A program made the position numbers and the translations under genes. Of a stretch of 64,000 nt of DNA, positions 51,482-62,500 are shown one piece after another (position 1 is the first letter of the stretch; every line of letters starts with the position of its first letter). Source of the DNA: an uncultured Bacteroidaceae bacterium. Lineage in GTDB: Bacteria > Bacteroidota > Bacteroidia > Bacteroidales > Bacteroidaceae. Location of the stretch: the NCBI GenBank assembly GCA_934271655.1, contig CAKQRW010000010.1, positions 3,669 through 67,668 of the forward strand, in the 5' to 3' direction. The notes beneath the pieces were generated by a model. The model was not told where the DNA came from. It saw only the letters and a program-made list of their open reading frames with translations, and ran no database searches.

Positions 51482-53224
51482 ATGAATACAAGAAATCTTA
51501 TAACAGGCTTTTTGCTTTTGACCACCATTGTAGGTTTCGCCAAAGGCAATACAAATGAAAAAGTAAAGGGCAATGCCAAGCAATGGCCTTTGTTCTCCAC
51601 TGTTCATTACGAAGGATACGACTCGGTATTCGCTCAGAATCCACTGAAAGCAGATGAATTCTACAATCCGATTCTGCAAGGTTGCTACCCCGACCCTTCC
51701 ATCTGTCGTCGTGGTGATGATTATTATCTCGTCTGCTCATCGTTCGTCATGTTCCCTGGCGTGCCTATCTTTCACTCCACTGACTTGGTCAACTGGAAAC
51801 AGATAGGTCATGTGCTTGACAGAGACACACAGTTGAAAGTGGGCGGTGGTGACACCAGCAATGGCATCTATGCGCCTACCATCCGCTACAATCCCCACAA
51901 CAAGACTTTCTATATGATTACCACCCAAACCACTTACATGGGCAACATGATGGTGAAGACCACAGACCCAGCGAAAGGTTGGAGTGATCCCATCAATCTC
52001 CATTTCAATGGCATCGACCCATCTATCTTCTTTGATGACAACGGAAAGGCTTACATCGTACACAACGATGCACCGAAGGAGAGAAAGTGGAATGGACATC
52101 GTGCCATCAAAATATGGGAATATGATATGAATACCGACCAGTTGATCAAGGGAAGCGATAAGATAATCGTGGATGGCGGAACTAAACTGGAGAAACATCC
52201 TTTTTGGATTGAGGCTCCTCACCTTTATAAAAAAGACGGCAAGTACTACCTGATGTGTGCGGAAGGAGGCACTGGCGACACCCACAGCGAGGTAGTATTT
52301 GTGAGCGACCAGATATATGGACCCTACGTAGAGGCACCGAGCAACCCTATCTTGTCGCAGCGTTACCTCGACCCTAATCGCAAGAACAAGGTGGAATGGG
52401 CTGGCCATTCTGATGTCGTAGAAGGCAAGGACGGCAAGTGGTATGGTGTGTTCCTGGCTGTAAGACCTAATGCGGATGGTCATGCTACGCTGGGGCGTGA
52501 GACCTTTATTCTGCCTGTTGACTGGAGCGGCAAGTGGCCTCTCTTCGAGAATGGTTTGATTCCATTGGAACCAAAATTGAAGATGCCACAAGGTGCCAGC
52601 AACCAGCAAGGTACCCAAGGATTCGCAGCCTGCGGTAACTTTGGGTTCACCGACGATTTCACTGCCGACAAACTTGACTACCGTTGGGTGGGAGAGCGCT
52701 GCAATCCAACCCACTTCGCTTATCTGGAGAATACAGGCAAGAAAGAAAAAAAGAAAAATGTAGGCGGTGTGCGCATCAAGCCTTTCGAAAACAATATCGA
52801 GGAGAAAAAGGCTTTGTCCGCACTCTGGACTCGCCAGTTGCACCATAACTTTACCTTCGCAACCAAGTTGAAATATACCCCAAAGAGCGAAAAAGACTTG
52901 GCAGGTATCGCTTGCCTTCAGAACCGGAACGCTCAAATCGTTCTCGGCTTAACCCGAAAGAACGGCAAGAACACCCTCGTACTCGCCAAGAGATGGAAGG
53001 ACAAGACAGAAATACTGGATACGAAACCTGTGAGCGGTAAGGCTGAAATCATGCTGCAAGTGAAGGGCAACAACGACAATTTCCAGTTTGCCTACTCGCT
53101 CGACGGCACCCATTTCCAGAACATTGGTTCCACAATCAATGGAGATTTCCTTAGCACCAACATCGCCGGAGGTTTCGTGGGCAATATGCTGGGGCTATAC
53201 GTCACAGCCAAGAACAACTTATAA
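51482..53224 (+). CDS. Secreted GH43 beta-xylosidase/alpha-L-arabinofuranosidase
   Basis: A 580-residue glycosidase with an N-terminal signal-like segment (NLITGFLLLTTIVGFAKG). The five-bladed propeller domain spans about 60-380. The three catalytic carboxylates are Asp71 (QGCYPDPSICRRG), Asp179 (FNGIDPSIFFDD) and Glu244 (WIEAPHLYKKDG). A C-terminal concanavalin-like beta-sandwich (about 395-580, DDFTADKLDYRWVGERCNP onward) is the usual partner in this GH43 group. It would remove terminal arabinose or xylose from hemicellulose or arabinan. First gene of the A/T-rich locus, 26 bases before the GH51 gene. Confidence 0.92.
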   Translation: MNTRNLITGFLLLTTIVGFAKGNTNEKVKGNAKQWPLFSTVHYEGYDSVFAQNPLKADEFYNPILQGCYPDPSICRRGDDYYLVCSSFVMFPGVPIFHSTDLVNWKQIGHVLDRDTQLKVGGGDTSNGIYAPTIRYNPHNKTFYMITTQTTYMGNMMVKTTDPAKGWSDPINLHFNGIDPSIFFDDNGKAYIVHNDAPKERKWNGHRAIKIWEYDMNTDQLIKGSDKIIVDGGTKLEKHPFWIEAPHLYKKDGKYYLMCAEGGTGDTHSEVVFVSDQIYGPYVEAPSNPILSQRYLDPNRKNKVEWAGHSDVVEGKDGKWYGVFLAVRPNADGHATLGRETFILPVDWSGKWPLFENGLIPLEPKLKMPQGASNQQGTQGFAACGNFGFTDDFTADKLDYRWVGERCNPTHFAYLENTGKKEKKKNVGGVRIKPFENNIEEKKALSALWTRQLHHNFTFATKLKYTPKSEKDLAGIACLQNRNAQIVLGLTRKNGKNTLVLAKRWKDKTEILDTKPVSGKAEIMLQVKGNNDNFQFAYSLDGTHFQNIGSTINGDFLSTNIAGGFVGNMLGLYVTAKNNL

Positions 53225-53250
53225 TTTAAATCTGAAATAAATTCAAGACA

Positions 53251-55263
53251 ATGAACAAGAAAACATTATTTTCAGCAGCACTGCTTGCACTCGCCACTTT
53301 ACCAACAACAGTTGCGAGCCAGACTACAACTTCAAGCAAGGCTATCAGCAAGAACCTCTTCGGAATATTCTTCGAAGACCTCAACTACGCTGCTGATGGT
53401 GGCTTGTATGCAGAATTAGTGCAAAATCGCTCTTTCGAATATACTCCATCCGACATAGATGCCCACAAGCAACCTAATGGTGGTTGGCATTACTTCTCAG
53501 GATGGGATTTTCTAAAATGGGGTAACACCATAGCTACGCTCTCACTCGAAAGCAAGAGTCCTATACATCCCAACAACCCTCACTACCTGGAAGTGAACGT
53601 AAAGACAGTGAGAGGAAAAGGACCTGGCATTCGTAACCATGGCTATGATGGCATGGTCATCAAGAAAGATGCGACCTACCGTTTCTCGGCCTTCATGAAG
53701 AATATTGTCAAGAAACCTACGGGAAATTGGCAGGACGATTGGGCCCTCAACCCTAAGGATGGCAATGGTATGCCTGTATATGTTAGTCTCAGAAACAAGA
53801 AGGGCGATGTCATTGCCGACACTACCTTCACCGCCAACTCTGAATCTTGGAAGAAATATGAATTTACGTTCAAGGCAAAAGAGGAAGCAGACTCAGCTAC
53901 GCTCGCCTTGCAATTCGGGCAGACTGGTACCATCGATATCGACATGGTATCTCTCTTCCCTACCGATACTTACAAGGGACACGCCAATGGATTGCGCAAG
54001 GACTTGGCTGAGACCGTGGCTGCTCTCAAACCATCCTTCGTTAGATTCCCAGGCGGTTGCTTGTCTCATGGTGACGGTATCGCCAACATCTATAATTGGA
54101 AGAATACCATCGGACCAGTAGAACAGCGCAAGGCAGAAAAGAATATTTGGAATTACCAGCAGAGCATGGGGCTTGGCTATTTCGAGTATCTACAGTTCTG
54201 TGAGGACATCGGCGCCAAACCTCTCCCTGTCATAGCTGCTGGAGTAAGTTGCCAAAACTCAGCGCGTTGCCGTGGAAATGGACAAGAGGCAGTGCCTATG
54301 GAGTATATGCAGAATTATATCCAGGACATCCTCGATTTCATAGAATACTGCAATGGTCCCGTTACCTCTACTTGGGGAAAGAAGCGTGCAGAGGCTGGAC
54401 ATCCGAAGCCATTCAACCTCGAATATATCGGTATCGGCAACGAAGACCATATCACGGAAGATTTCAAGGTCCGCTTTAAAATGATATTTGATGCCATCAA
54501 CGCCAAGTATCCTAACATCACGGTCGTTGGAACATCAGGTCCTGGACATTCTGGATCCGACTATGAGGAAGGATGGAAGGTAGCTCGCGACCTGAAAGTG
54601 CCTGTTATCGACGAGCACTACTATTGCGGCTACAAATGGTTCCTCAACAATCTGCATCGCTACGACAACTACCCTCGTACTGGTTATGGCAAGGTATATG
54701 TGGGTGAATATGCCTCTTGGGGATCAACCCTGCAGAATGCACTGGCAGAAGCAGCCTATATGTGTAACTTGGAGCGTAACGGAGATGTCGTGGAGTTTGC
54801 ATCCTATGCACCATTGTTTGGTCGTGTGGGACATACTCAGTGGAATCCAAACTTGATTTACTTCGACGGCAAGTCGGTCTATCCTACTATCAACTACTAT
54901 GTTCAGCAGCTCTTCAGTCTGAACCATGGCGACAAGTATTTCTCCAATACCATCATCAAGAAAGATGGCAATGCAATGGAGCGTTCTTCTTGCGTGCAGG
55001 ATTCCAAGACGGGTGACATTATTCTGAAGATGTCTAACATCGGAGCTGCGCAACAGGTGAACATCGACCTCAGTGCATTCAAGCGCATCAAGTCGAAGGC
55101 TATCATCTCAGTTCTCAAGGGAGACCTCGAAGCAAGCAACTATCCTCGCACTGGCAAGGGTGGCTATTCTTTCGAAGAGAAAAATACATTCCAAGCCAAG
55201 AAGAAGTTCACCTATACCATGCCAGAGAACTCCTTTACCGTGATTCGCATCAAGACAAAGTAA
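53251..55263 (+). CDS. Secreted GH51 alpha-L-arabinofuranosidase
   Basis: A 670-residue enzyme with signal peptide MNKKTLFSAALLALATLPTTVAS. The GH51 block GIFFEDLNYAADGGLYAELVQ starts at residue 38, and a beta-sandwich insert (about 70-235) resembles a carbohydrate-binding module. In the barrel, the acid/base is Glu398 (YIGIGNEDH) and the nucleophile Glu486 (YVGEYASWG). The C-terminus ends MPENSFTVIRIKTK. It is a paralog of the GH51 at 15009 with the same domain order but different loops and codon use. It lies 26 bases after the GH43 gene and three bases before the ORF containing the next GH43-like gene. Confidence 0.93.
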   Translation: MNKKTLFSAALLALATLPTTVASQTTTSSKAISKNLFGIFFEDLNYAADGGLYAELVQNRSFEYTPSDIDAHKQPNGGWHYFSGWDFLKWGNTIATLSLESKSPIHPNNPHYLEVNVKTVRGKGPGIRNHGYDGMVIKKDATYRFSAFMKNIVKKPTGNWQDDWALNPKDGNGMPVYVSLRNKKGDVIADTTFTANSESWKKYEFTFKAKEEADSATLALQFGQTGTIDIDMVSLFPTDTYKGHANGLRKDLAETVAALKPSFVRFPGGCLSHGDGIANIYNWKNTIGPVEQRKAEKNIWNYQQSMGLGYFEYLQFCEDIGAKPLPVIAAGVSCQNSARCRGNGQEAVPMEYMQNYIQDILDFIEYCNGPVTSTWGKKRAEAGHPKPFNLEYIGIGNEDHITEDFKVRFKMIFDAINAKYPNITVVGTSGPGHSGSDYEEGWKVARDLKVPVIDEHYYCGYKWFLNNLHRYDNYPRTGYGKVYVGEYASWGSTLQNALAEAAYMCNLERNGDVVEFASYAPLFGRVGHTQWNPNLIYFDGKSVYPTINYYVQQLFSLNHGDKYFSNTIIKKDGNAMERSSCVQDSKTGDIILKMSNIGAAQQVNIDLSAFKRIKSKAIISVLKGDLEASNYPRTGKGGYSFEEKNTFQAKKKFTYTMPENSFTVIRIKTK

Positions 55264-55296
55264 TATTTGTATAACAAATTTATCTTATGCAAAATA

Positions 55297-56346
55297 ATGA
55301 AGGTATATAAGAAAATACTGATTACACTGCTATCACTTGCTGCCATGCCTGCCATGGCGCAAGTGAAGCAAGTGAAAAATCCTTACGGCTATCTATTCTG
55401 TCACATGAGCCGCAAGGGTGAATGGACAGCTTTCGCCTTGAGCCGTGACGGCGAGAAATGGCACGACATAAACAAAGGAAAGGAAGTCTATGATACCGAG
55501 AAACTATCAGAGATAGAAGGTGGTGCAAGAGATGCCCACATCAGCCGCAGTTTCAATGGCAAAGGATTTGTCATGGTAACTACCGATATGTGCAACCGCA
55601 AGAGTCATTGCTGGTCTAACTACGGCATCAATCTTCTGAAAAGTGATGATCTCATCCATTGGAGTGCCGTAACCTTCGATTTTCGTAAGGGACCAGGAAT
55701 CTTCTGCGATGCTGATGCTCCTGATTTTTACCAAGACTACAGCAAGATCCGCAGGGTCTGGGCACCACAGGTGGTATGGGACGGAAGCTATGTTTGGCCA
55801 GATGGAAAGCGAGGAGGCTATTTCATCTACTATTCCATCTTGAATAGCAAGGAAGATAAGTACGACCGTATGTTCTATTCCTATGCCGACCGTTCGTTTA
55901 CTAAGATTACCAAGCCCAAGCTTCTCTTTGACTGGGGCTATGCCACGATAGATGCCGACATCGTTTGGGTGCCAGCAGATAAGAAATGGCACATGATGAT
56001 CAAGAAAGAAGGAGGGAAAAGAGGTATATTTCCAACCTTTGCAGACAAACTGACGGGACCTTGGCCACAGCCAAGCGAAAGCGACTTCATCAATTTCGAG
56101 GGCAACAAACAGTGTGAGGGTGCCTCCGCATTCCAAATCGCAGGCGAGAAGGGTTGGCGAGTAGGCTATGTGGAATATTCATCATCCCCTACCAAGTATC
56201 GCATCTGCCAGGCCGATGAGAACTTGCAAAACTTCCATTCACCAAAGGATATCCAAGGAGTTTCAGACCCGCAACATGGTTCTTTCCTCTCACTCACCAA
56301 AAAAGAATACCAACGATTGGAAAAGTATTGGAATAAGAATAAATAG
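55297..56346 (+). CDS. Secreted GH43-like glycosidase
   Basis: A 349-residue protein with a signal peptide (MKVYKKILITLLSLAAMPAMAQ). This start, 30 bases inside the longest frame, is chosen because the signal peptide begins there. Beta-propeller GH43-type motifs are visible: GGARDAHISRS (catalytic base Asp), TIDADIVWVP (modulating Asp) and QCEGASAFQI (acid Glu), in the order expected for clan F. No accessory domain. It probably acts on arabinose-containing glycans with the upstream enzymes. Third gene of the unit, 33 bases after the GH51 stop. Confidence 0.85.
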   Translation: MKVYKKILITLLSLAAMPAMAQVKQVKNPYGYLFCHMSRKGEWTAFALSRDGEKWHDINKGKEVYDTEKLSEIEGGARDAHISRSFNGKGFVMVTTDMCNRKSHCWSNYGINLLKSDDLIHWSAVTFDFRKGPGIFCDADAPDFYQDYSKIRRVWAPQVVWDGSYVWPDGKRGGYFIYYSILNSKEDKYDRMFYSYADRSFTKITKPKLLFDWGYATIDADIVWVPADKKWHMMIKKEGGKRGIFPTFADKLTGPWPQPSESDFINFEGNKQCEGASAFQIAGEKGWRVGYVEYSSSPTKYRICQADENLQNFHSPKDIQGVSDPQHGSFLSLTKKEYQRLEKYWNKNK

Positions 56347-56442
56347 AGAGAAACACTTTACATGGCTCTAACTTTATTCCAATAAGCAATCATTCTTTAT
56401 CTATTACAAGATAAATATTTTAATCAACAAAATCGCATCTAT

Positions 56443-59400
56443 ATGAAAATCGGAAAGAAAGTTGTAGCCTTGTTTTTAGGCTCACTATTATCTGTTGGCA
56501 TTATAAATGCCAATGAAGTTAAAAAAGTCGACCAAGTAACTACAGGGGTATCTGTTACTACAGATGTGGATTTCACTATTACAGGAACTGAGCCTTTTGC
56601 ATCAATGGCAAGCGTAGACTTAACTAACACTGAACATGCAGTGTTAATCATTCAAGAAATCAAACCATCCACAGTTATTAAGAATTGGCTTGATCATGTA
56701 TATATAAAAGGTGAAAAAGCCAAAGATGGTGTCAACTGTCAAGTAAAGATGTATGGTCGCGGTACGATCATCCTGCCATATAGCAAAGATATACGACCAT
56801 TAGTATGCTATACGGGACAAAATTTTAGCGGTAAGTCGTGTGAAGACTATACAGAGGGACACAATGGCAATGGTTTCATGAAAACCCTGACAACAGCAAC
56901 GTTGGACAACCAGATTCGTTCATTCAAGCTCAAACGTGGTTATATGGTAACATTTGCATTAGGCAAGGAGGGTTGGGGATATAGCCGTTGCTTCATCGCA
57001 GACAATGAAGATTTGGAAGTAAATCTTCCTGTAAACATGAGTGGAAGAATTTCATCTTATCGACTTTTTAAGTGGCAAAATGCTAAAAAAGGCAACCTTG
57101 CAAGTTCTGAATATAAATACTTGAACTTAGTGAATGCCACTGCAGGTTTTGATTGGGGAGAGGGCCACAATCTCTTGCCTGATATGGAATGTGTCCCAAA
57201 CCACATCTACGAAGATTTCCCTACAGTATCGACTATAGGAAAAGTCACATGGTCCTGCCATAGCAAGAATAACAACGAACCAGGAAACTCTGCCGATGAC
57301 ACGCCACAAAGTGTGGAAACTGTATTGGGCAACTGGCAGAATGTGATGCGTACAGGCTTGCGTCTTTGCTCAGAATCATCACATGATGGTTCTATGGGAC
57401 ACCTACAAGCGTTTCTCGACTCTGTAGATGCTCGCGGTTGGAGATGCGACATCATTGACATGCATTGCTACTGGACACAAGGACAATTTGACAACCTAAT
57501 CAATATAAGCAAGCGTTATGGGAATCGTCCAATTTGGATTTCAGAATGGCTTTGGGGTGCATGGTGGAGTGGAAAAGGCATATTTGCTGTAGTAAAAGAC
57601 AAGTCCGACTTTTCTGAAAATGCGCAAAAAATGCTTTTGGATGGTACCAAACCGATACTTGAAAAACTGAATTCAAACCCATGTGTAGAGCGTTACTTTT
57701 ATTGGAATGCAGAAGAACGTACAAGTCTTTGGTCTAAAGATGGCGCAGACACCTTGTCTTTGTTGGGAAAATATTATTCCAACATGAGAGAACCTTTGGC
57801 GTTTAACAGAAAGTATGAATACATTCCAAAAGTAGTTTATAGAACTACAACAAATTTAAGCGTTCAGACTGTTCCACAAAGTAATGAAGTGATTCTTCGT
57901 TGGGATGATCCAAATGGAGACATGCTCGATTCTATGGTTGTAATGTGCAAACGACCTGGCGAGACTCAATATAAGAGCATAGCTAATATTCCACTCAATG
58001 AAATCAATTCTGTCAAGGGTGCTTCATATCAATATATAGATAAGCCACTAAATGGTACTAATAAATATCATATTGCCATCTATCCAATAGGTGACAATAA
58101 ACCAAGAGTGTCTAATTCTGTTTCTTCGCTTGTCATATCAAACAAGGCAAAATGGAATGATGTAACAGACGATTATATTGTTAACGCAGGATTTGATAAT
58201 CCTAAAGACTATACAAATAGCATAGGCACAGGTAAAAACAATCATAAAGATACTGAAGGATGGACAACTGACACAAAGGATGCAAATGGCTGTAGTGCAG
58301 TGTTTAAAGTAGGCAGCAATAACACATTGAATGGGAAGAAAATTCCGAGTCTAAATGCTGAAAAAGCAGCTCAAGGAGGTGTTTTGGGAGTAAATCAAGG
58401 TTGGGAACAACCTATTTGTTACACTCAGAAGTTCAAGTTGTCAGCTGGAACTTACAGACTCTCCTATGCTGTATATAATGCAGCTAATATTATAGAGACT
58501 GAGAATCTTTGTGGCTACAAAATAGGTGACCAATCATATGTATATGATTACTACACATCAATGGAACCCAATGAATGGAACATTTCCACATTTATTCCTT
58601 TTACATTGATGGAAGAAAGCGAGATTACACTCTCTTTGGGATACAGGGCAGCAGGCTGCAAGTCTACTGGCAATCCATGCTTCTTCTATGATTATGTGAA
58701 GTTGGAGAAAGCTGACTTAAGTGAGGTCGATGATGCTGGACCAGAAGACATCTATGTGAATGTGACAGATGAGCTGCTAAAGAATCCGGGATTCGACTAC
58801 TCTAACGATTTTTTGAAAGCCAACCTTGGCAATGGAACTTCAAGTCACAAGAATGCCACCAGTTGGACAACTGCCAATACAGATCAAAATGGTTCAAGCG
58901 GAGTATTTGCTATAGGAAGCAAATATACGCTTAATGGGAAAAACGTTCCAAGTACAAATGTTACAGGCAAAACTGCAGGTGGAACATTGGGAATCAGCCA
59001 AGGATGGGGAGTAGAAAACAGTTATAAGCAATCTGTCACTCTTCCCGCAGGAACATATCGCATGAGTTATGCTATTTATAATTCTGCTAATCCAACGGCT
59101 TCTTTTAATAACAAATGTGGCTATCAAATAGGAAACAGTACCGCTGTATACGACAAATTAAGCAAGTTGCCTGTTGGTTCATGGACAACAAGACATCTTG
59201 AAGATTTCACTTTGGATAAAGCCACGAAGGTGACATTCAGTTTAGGCTTTAGTGCTGCAAGCAGCACATCGACCTCGAATGCATATTTGTTTTTCGACTA
59301 TATAAAATTGGAGAAACGTATAGACAAGAGTGAATATGTCCATACAGGTATTACACCTTTCACTCATGGAGAGAAACCTGCCACACCCCCTATTGCCATT

Positions 59401-59496
59401 TATGATTTGATGGGAAATAAAATTCCAACAATGAATTTCGGCATCAACATCATTAAATTTGCAGACGGAAGTATAAAGAAGGTCGTTGTAAAATAA
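56443..59496 (+). CDS. Secreted TIM-barrel glycosidase (GH128-like) with two C-terminal modules
   Basis: A 1017-residue protein with a signal peptide (KKVVALFLGSLLSVGIINA). An N-terminal beta domain (about 25-215) precedes a barrel resembling the glycosyl-hydrolase catalytic-core (GH128/Asl1) group: NNNEPGNSADDTP with Glu279 as candidate acid/base and RPIWISEWLWGAWW with Glu368 as candidate nucleophile. A fibronectin-like segment (about 480-580) follows. Two tandem modules lie at about 590-770 and 785-980, sharing SVGYN-like LPAGTYRMSYAIYN and GWTT/SWTT turns. The tail (YDLMGNKIPTMN to IKKVVVK) is type IX-like. The gene is the most A/T-rich of the window. The substrate is unknown; the locus suggests arabinan or arabinoxylan, whereas characterised GH128 enzymes act on beta-1,3-glucan. 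Confidence 0.7.
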   Translation: MKIGKKVVALFLGSLLSVGIINANEVKKVDQVTTGVSVTTDVDFTITGTEPFASMASVDLTNTEHAVLIIQEIKPSTVIKNWLDHVYIKGEKAKDGVNCQVKMYGRGTIILPYSKDIRPLVCYTGQNFSGKSCEDYTEGHNGNGFMKTLTTATLDNQIRSFKLKRGYMVTFALGKEGWGYSRCFIADNEDLEVNLPVNMSGRISSYRLFKWQNAKKGNLASSEYKYLNLVNATAGFDWGEGHNLLPDMECVPNHIYEDFPTVSTIGKVTWSCHSKNNNEPGNSADDTPQSVETVLGNWQNVMRTGLRLCSESSHDGSMGHLQAFLDSVDARGWRCDIIDMHCYWTQGQFDNLINISKRYGNRPIWISEWLWGAWWSGKGIFAVVKDKSDFSENAQKMLLDGTKPILEKLNSNPCVERYFYWNAEERTSLWSKDGADTLSLLGKYYSNMREPLAFNRKYEYIPKVVYRTTTNLSVQTVPQSNEVILRWDDPNGDMLDSMVVMCKRPGETQYKSIANIPLNEINSVKGASYQYIDKPLNGTNKYHIAIYPIGDNKPRVSNSVSSLVISNKAKWNDVTDDYIVNAGFDNPKDYTNSIGTGKNNHKDTEGWTTDTKDANGCSAVFKVGSNNTLNGKKIPSLNAEKAAQGGVLGVNQGWEQPICYTQKFKLSAGTYRLSYAVYNAANIIETENLCGYKIGDQSYVYDYYTSMEPNEWNISTFIPFTLMEESEITLSLGYRAAGCKSTGNPCFFYDYVKLEKADLSEVDDAGPEDIYVNVTDELLKNPGFDYSNDFLKANLGNGTSSHKNATSWTTANTDQNGSSGVFAIGSKYTLNGKNVPSTNVTGKTAGGTLGISQGWGVENSYKQSVTLPAGTYRMSYAIYNSANPTASFNNKCGYQIGNSTAVYDKLSKLPVGSWTTRHLEDFTLDKATKVTFSLGFSAASSTSTSNAYLFFDYIKLEKRIDKSEYVHTGITPFTHGEKPATPPIAIYDLMGNKIPTMNFGINIIKFADGSIKKVVVK

Positions 59497-59507
59497 TCTA
59501 TTTCCCC

Positions 59508-59549
59508 AGCCCTACTGCTATAAAGCAAAAGTAGGGTTGAGGATTTTTT
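59508..59549 (+). terminator. Terminator of the arabinan locus
   Basis: AGCCCTACT (59508-59516) pairs with AGTAGGGTT (59530-59538, one G-T pair), followed by GAGGATTTTTTA. Confidence 0.8.
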
Positions 59550-59596
59550 ATTTTAGCTAAACTAACAAAATGAAATGTCATTTTACAAAAAACATT

Positions 59597-62500
59597 TCAT
59601 TTCGTAGTTGCATCCAGTGTCTTCTTTTGGTATTCCTTGAAGCTCATCCCAAACTCGGCCTTGAAAAGGCGAGCAAAATAGGTCGGAGTGCTGTAACCCA
59701 ACAATACATATACTTCATTGACAGGCATGTAAGGATTGGCTTTCGCCATCTTGCAGGCCTCCTTCATCTTGATACTATTGATGAAAGCAGAAACGTTCTG
59801 CCCCGTCAAAGCTCTCAGCTTCTTGTAGAGCGAACTTGAACTCATGCACATATCCTTGGCAAAAGTTTCACGATCGTAGTCCGAATCAGATAGATGTTGA
59901 TGTACACATGCCATCGCCTTCTCCATGAACAAGGTATCTGGACTGCTATACGACTGTTGCTCCACGTCGAACTCGGTCTGCGACATAAACTTACGGCGAA
60001 CACGCTCACGGTTTTTCAATATGTTGAGAATGCGCAATTGCAACGCATCCATGCCAAATGGCTTACAGAGGTATTCGTCGGCACCTGTTTGGTAAGCAGC
60101 GTTGCGATCTTCGTCATGAGTTTTGGCTGTCAGCAAGACTACTGGTAGCTGACCAAAATCTGGATTTTCTTTGATTCGTTTGGTCAGTTCGATACCATTC
60201 ATGACTGGCATCATCACGTCAGATACAACAAGGTCGAGTGGCTTCTTCTCTACAATGCGCAAGGCTTGCTCGCCGTTTTTCGCTGTATATACCTCAAAAT
60301 GAGTTTCCAACACTTGGCGCATCAAAGACAGAAGCTCTACGTTGTCTTCCACAATGAGAATCTTATACTCCTTTTCTGAAGGCAATGATTGTTTCCACAC
60401 CTTGTCATATTGAATGTAATTTGTCTTTCCCATAAGTTCCAACTGCTCAGCATCCTTAGTGAAGCTGGAGGTTTTCGATTCTTGCTCAATCTCTTGTGAT
60501 TGATAAGCCGATTTATTCACTGGAATTGTTACCACGAAAGTTGTTCCTTTTCCCACTTCACTTTCACAGGCTATTTTTCCATGATGTAACTTCACCAAAT
60601 CATGGGTAAGCGACAAACCAATGCCAGTTCCCATTGTTTTCATTCTACGATAGTCTCCATCCATAAATCGACTAAACATATTTTCCATTTTATCAGGAGA
60701 AATACCAATGCCTTGGTCCTTGACAGAAATGACAGCATTCCCATCATTCGTACGATGGCAATAGACCCAAATTTCTCCGTTCTCCTCCGAATACTTAATG
60801 GCGTTCGAGAGAAGGTTGTACAGAATCTTGTCCATTTTGTCTGTATCGAAATAGTCGGAACAAGTAGTAAAATATTGTTCTGGACTTGGTTCATAAGAAA
60901 TGGAAATATGTTTTTGGTTGGCAAGAACCCTCATGTTCTCACATTCTTGTGCGATGAATTTATCCAAGTTTCCCTTATGCACCAAGAGTTTCAATCTACC
61001 ATTCTTCGACTTGTCAATTTCCAGCACTTGTCTTATCAGCCGATTTAGCCTTTCCACATTGCGCTTCATTGCGGCAAAGCTTTCCTCTGGTATTTGCGAT
61101 TTCAGCACATCGACAGAAGCTGAGATTACGGACAAAGGGGTCAGGAACTCATGCGTGATATTGGTAAAGATGCGAGCAATCTGCAACTTGTTTTGTATTT
61201 TCATTCGATGGCGATACCATATGATGATAGCATATACGAAGGCTGTTAAGAGTACAAGCCAAAGCAATTCTGCCCACCAAGTGGCCCACCAAGGTGGTAA
61301 TACTTTTATCTGTACAGTATAGCCCATTTCCTGCCATTCCCCATAATTATCCATGGCACGCAAGTGTAATCTGTAAGATCCCCAAGGCAGGTTTTCAAAT
61401 ACAGCCTTATGTTCTCCGTTACCGCATAACACCCAGTCATTGGCATACCCTTCCAAACGATAAGAATAGAGACGTTGCTTATTGCTATCGTATGACAACA
61501 TGGAAAATATCACTTCCATCTTTCGCACAGAAGATGGGATTACTATTTTTCGAGTATAATCTGGTGGAACAGAGGAAATATTGATGCGGCTTATGCTGTC
61601 CAATCCCATGTAAGGTACACCATCCAATAGCAAGTCGGTTACCACGACCGAACGTTTGTATTGTTCCTTCATTTGTTGTGAAGGGTGCATGAAAGCTGCT
61701 GGATTTACATCTACGATGCCATTCTTTCCTGCAAAATACATCCTCCCATTCCATAGGCTCGTTGCGTTTTCCTGAAACTTCACGTAGGTTACATCTGCAG
61801 GTACATAGAATCTTTTTACGGTTGGGGTGTCATGTTTGTCTAATGACAGACGTATCAGATAATTGTCTGCACTCATCCACAAAGCCCCTTGTTGATCCAT
61901 GTTGAGGGCATAAAGTTTATCCTCCCATACTCCCATTTTCTCGCCTACAGGTGTAAAGCAATCCTTTTGCTTGTCAAGAAGCATCAAGCCGCCCGACTTG
62001 GATATAGCCCATATTCTATGCTGCTTGTCTTCCATGCAAGCTGTTGACTCTGCGAGAGGATATTTTCCGTTTGAAAGATTATAGCTTTTTAACTTGACTT
62101 TATCCTTTCGGTGGTAATCACCGCTCAAAAGCAGAATGCCGTTGGTCAGGGTGGAAATCCATACACGTTTCTTGCTATCTACTGCTATATGCGTGGCCTT
62201 GCCCCTGTAGAAAGGTTTGAGATGCTGTGCTAAATCGATGGAATAACCTTTCCCATTGGTCAGAAATACAACGATATGTGCCCATTGTCCCACTAGAACA
62301 GTTCCGTCGTTCATCTCTGCTAGAGACGTAACTCCCTCTTCCTCTAAAAAATCACAATTCTTGGCATCCAGAATTTTCTTTTCTCCATGGACAGGGAAAA
62401 CAGATATGCCATAATACATGTTGCCAGCCCAAATCTCACCGTTTCTTCTTTGAATCAAAGAACTATAAGGGTGACTATCCTCCAACTTGTCATCTATGGC

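Noticed and set aside
51737..52936. A 399-residue minus-strand frame inside the GH43 gene
   Set aside because: Antisense of conserved GH43 sequence including all three catalytic residues; no recognisable protein features.
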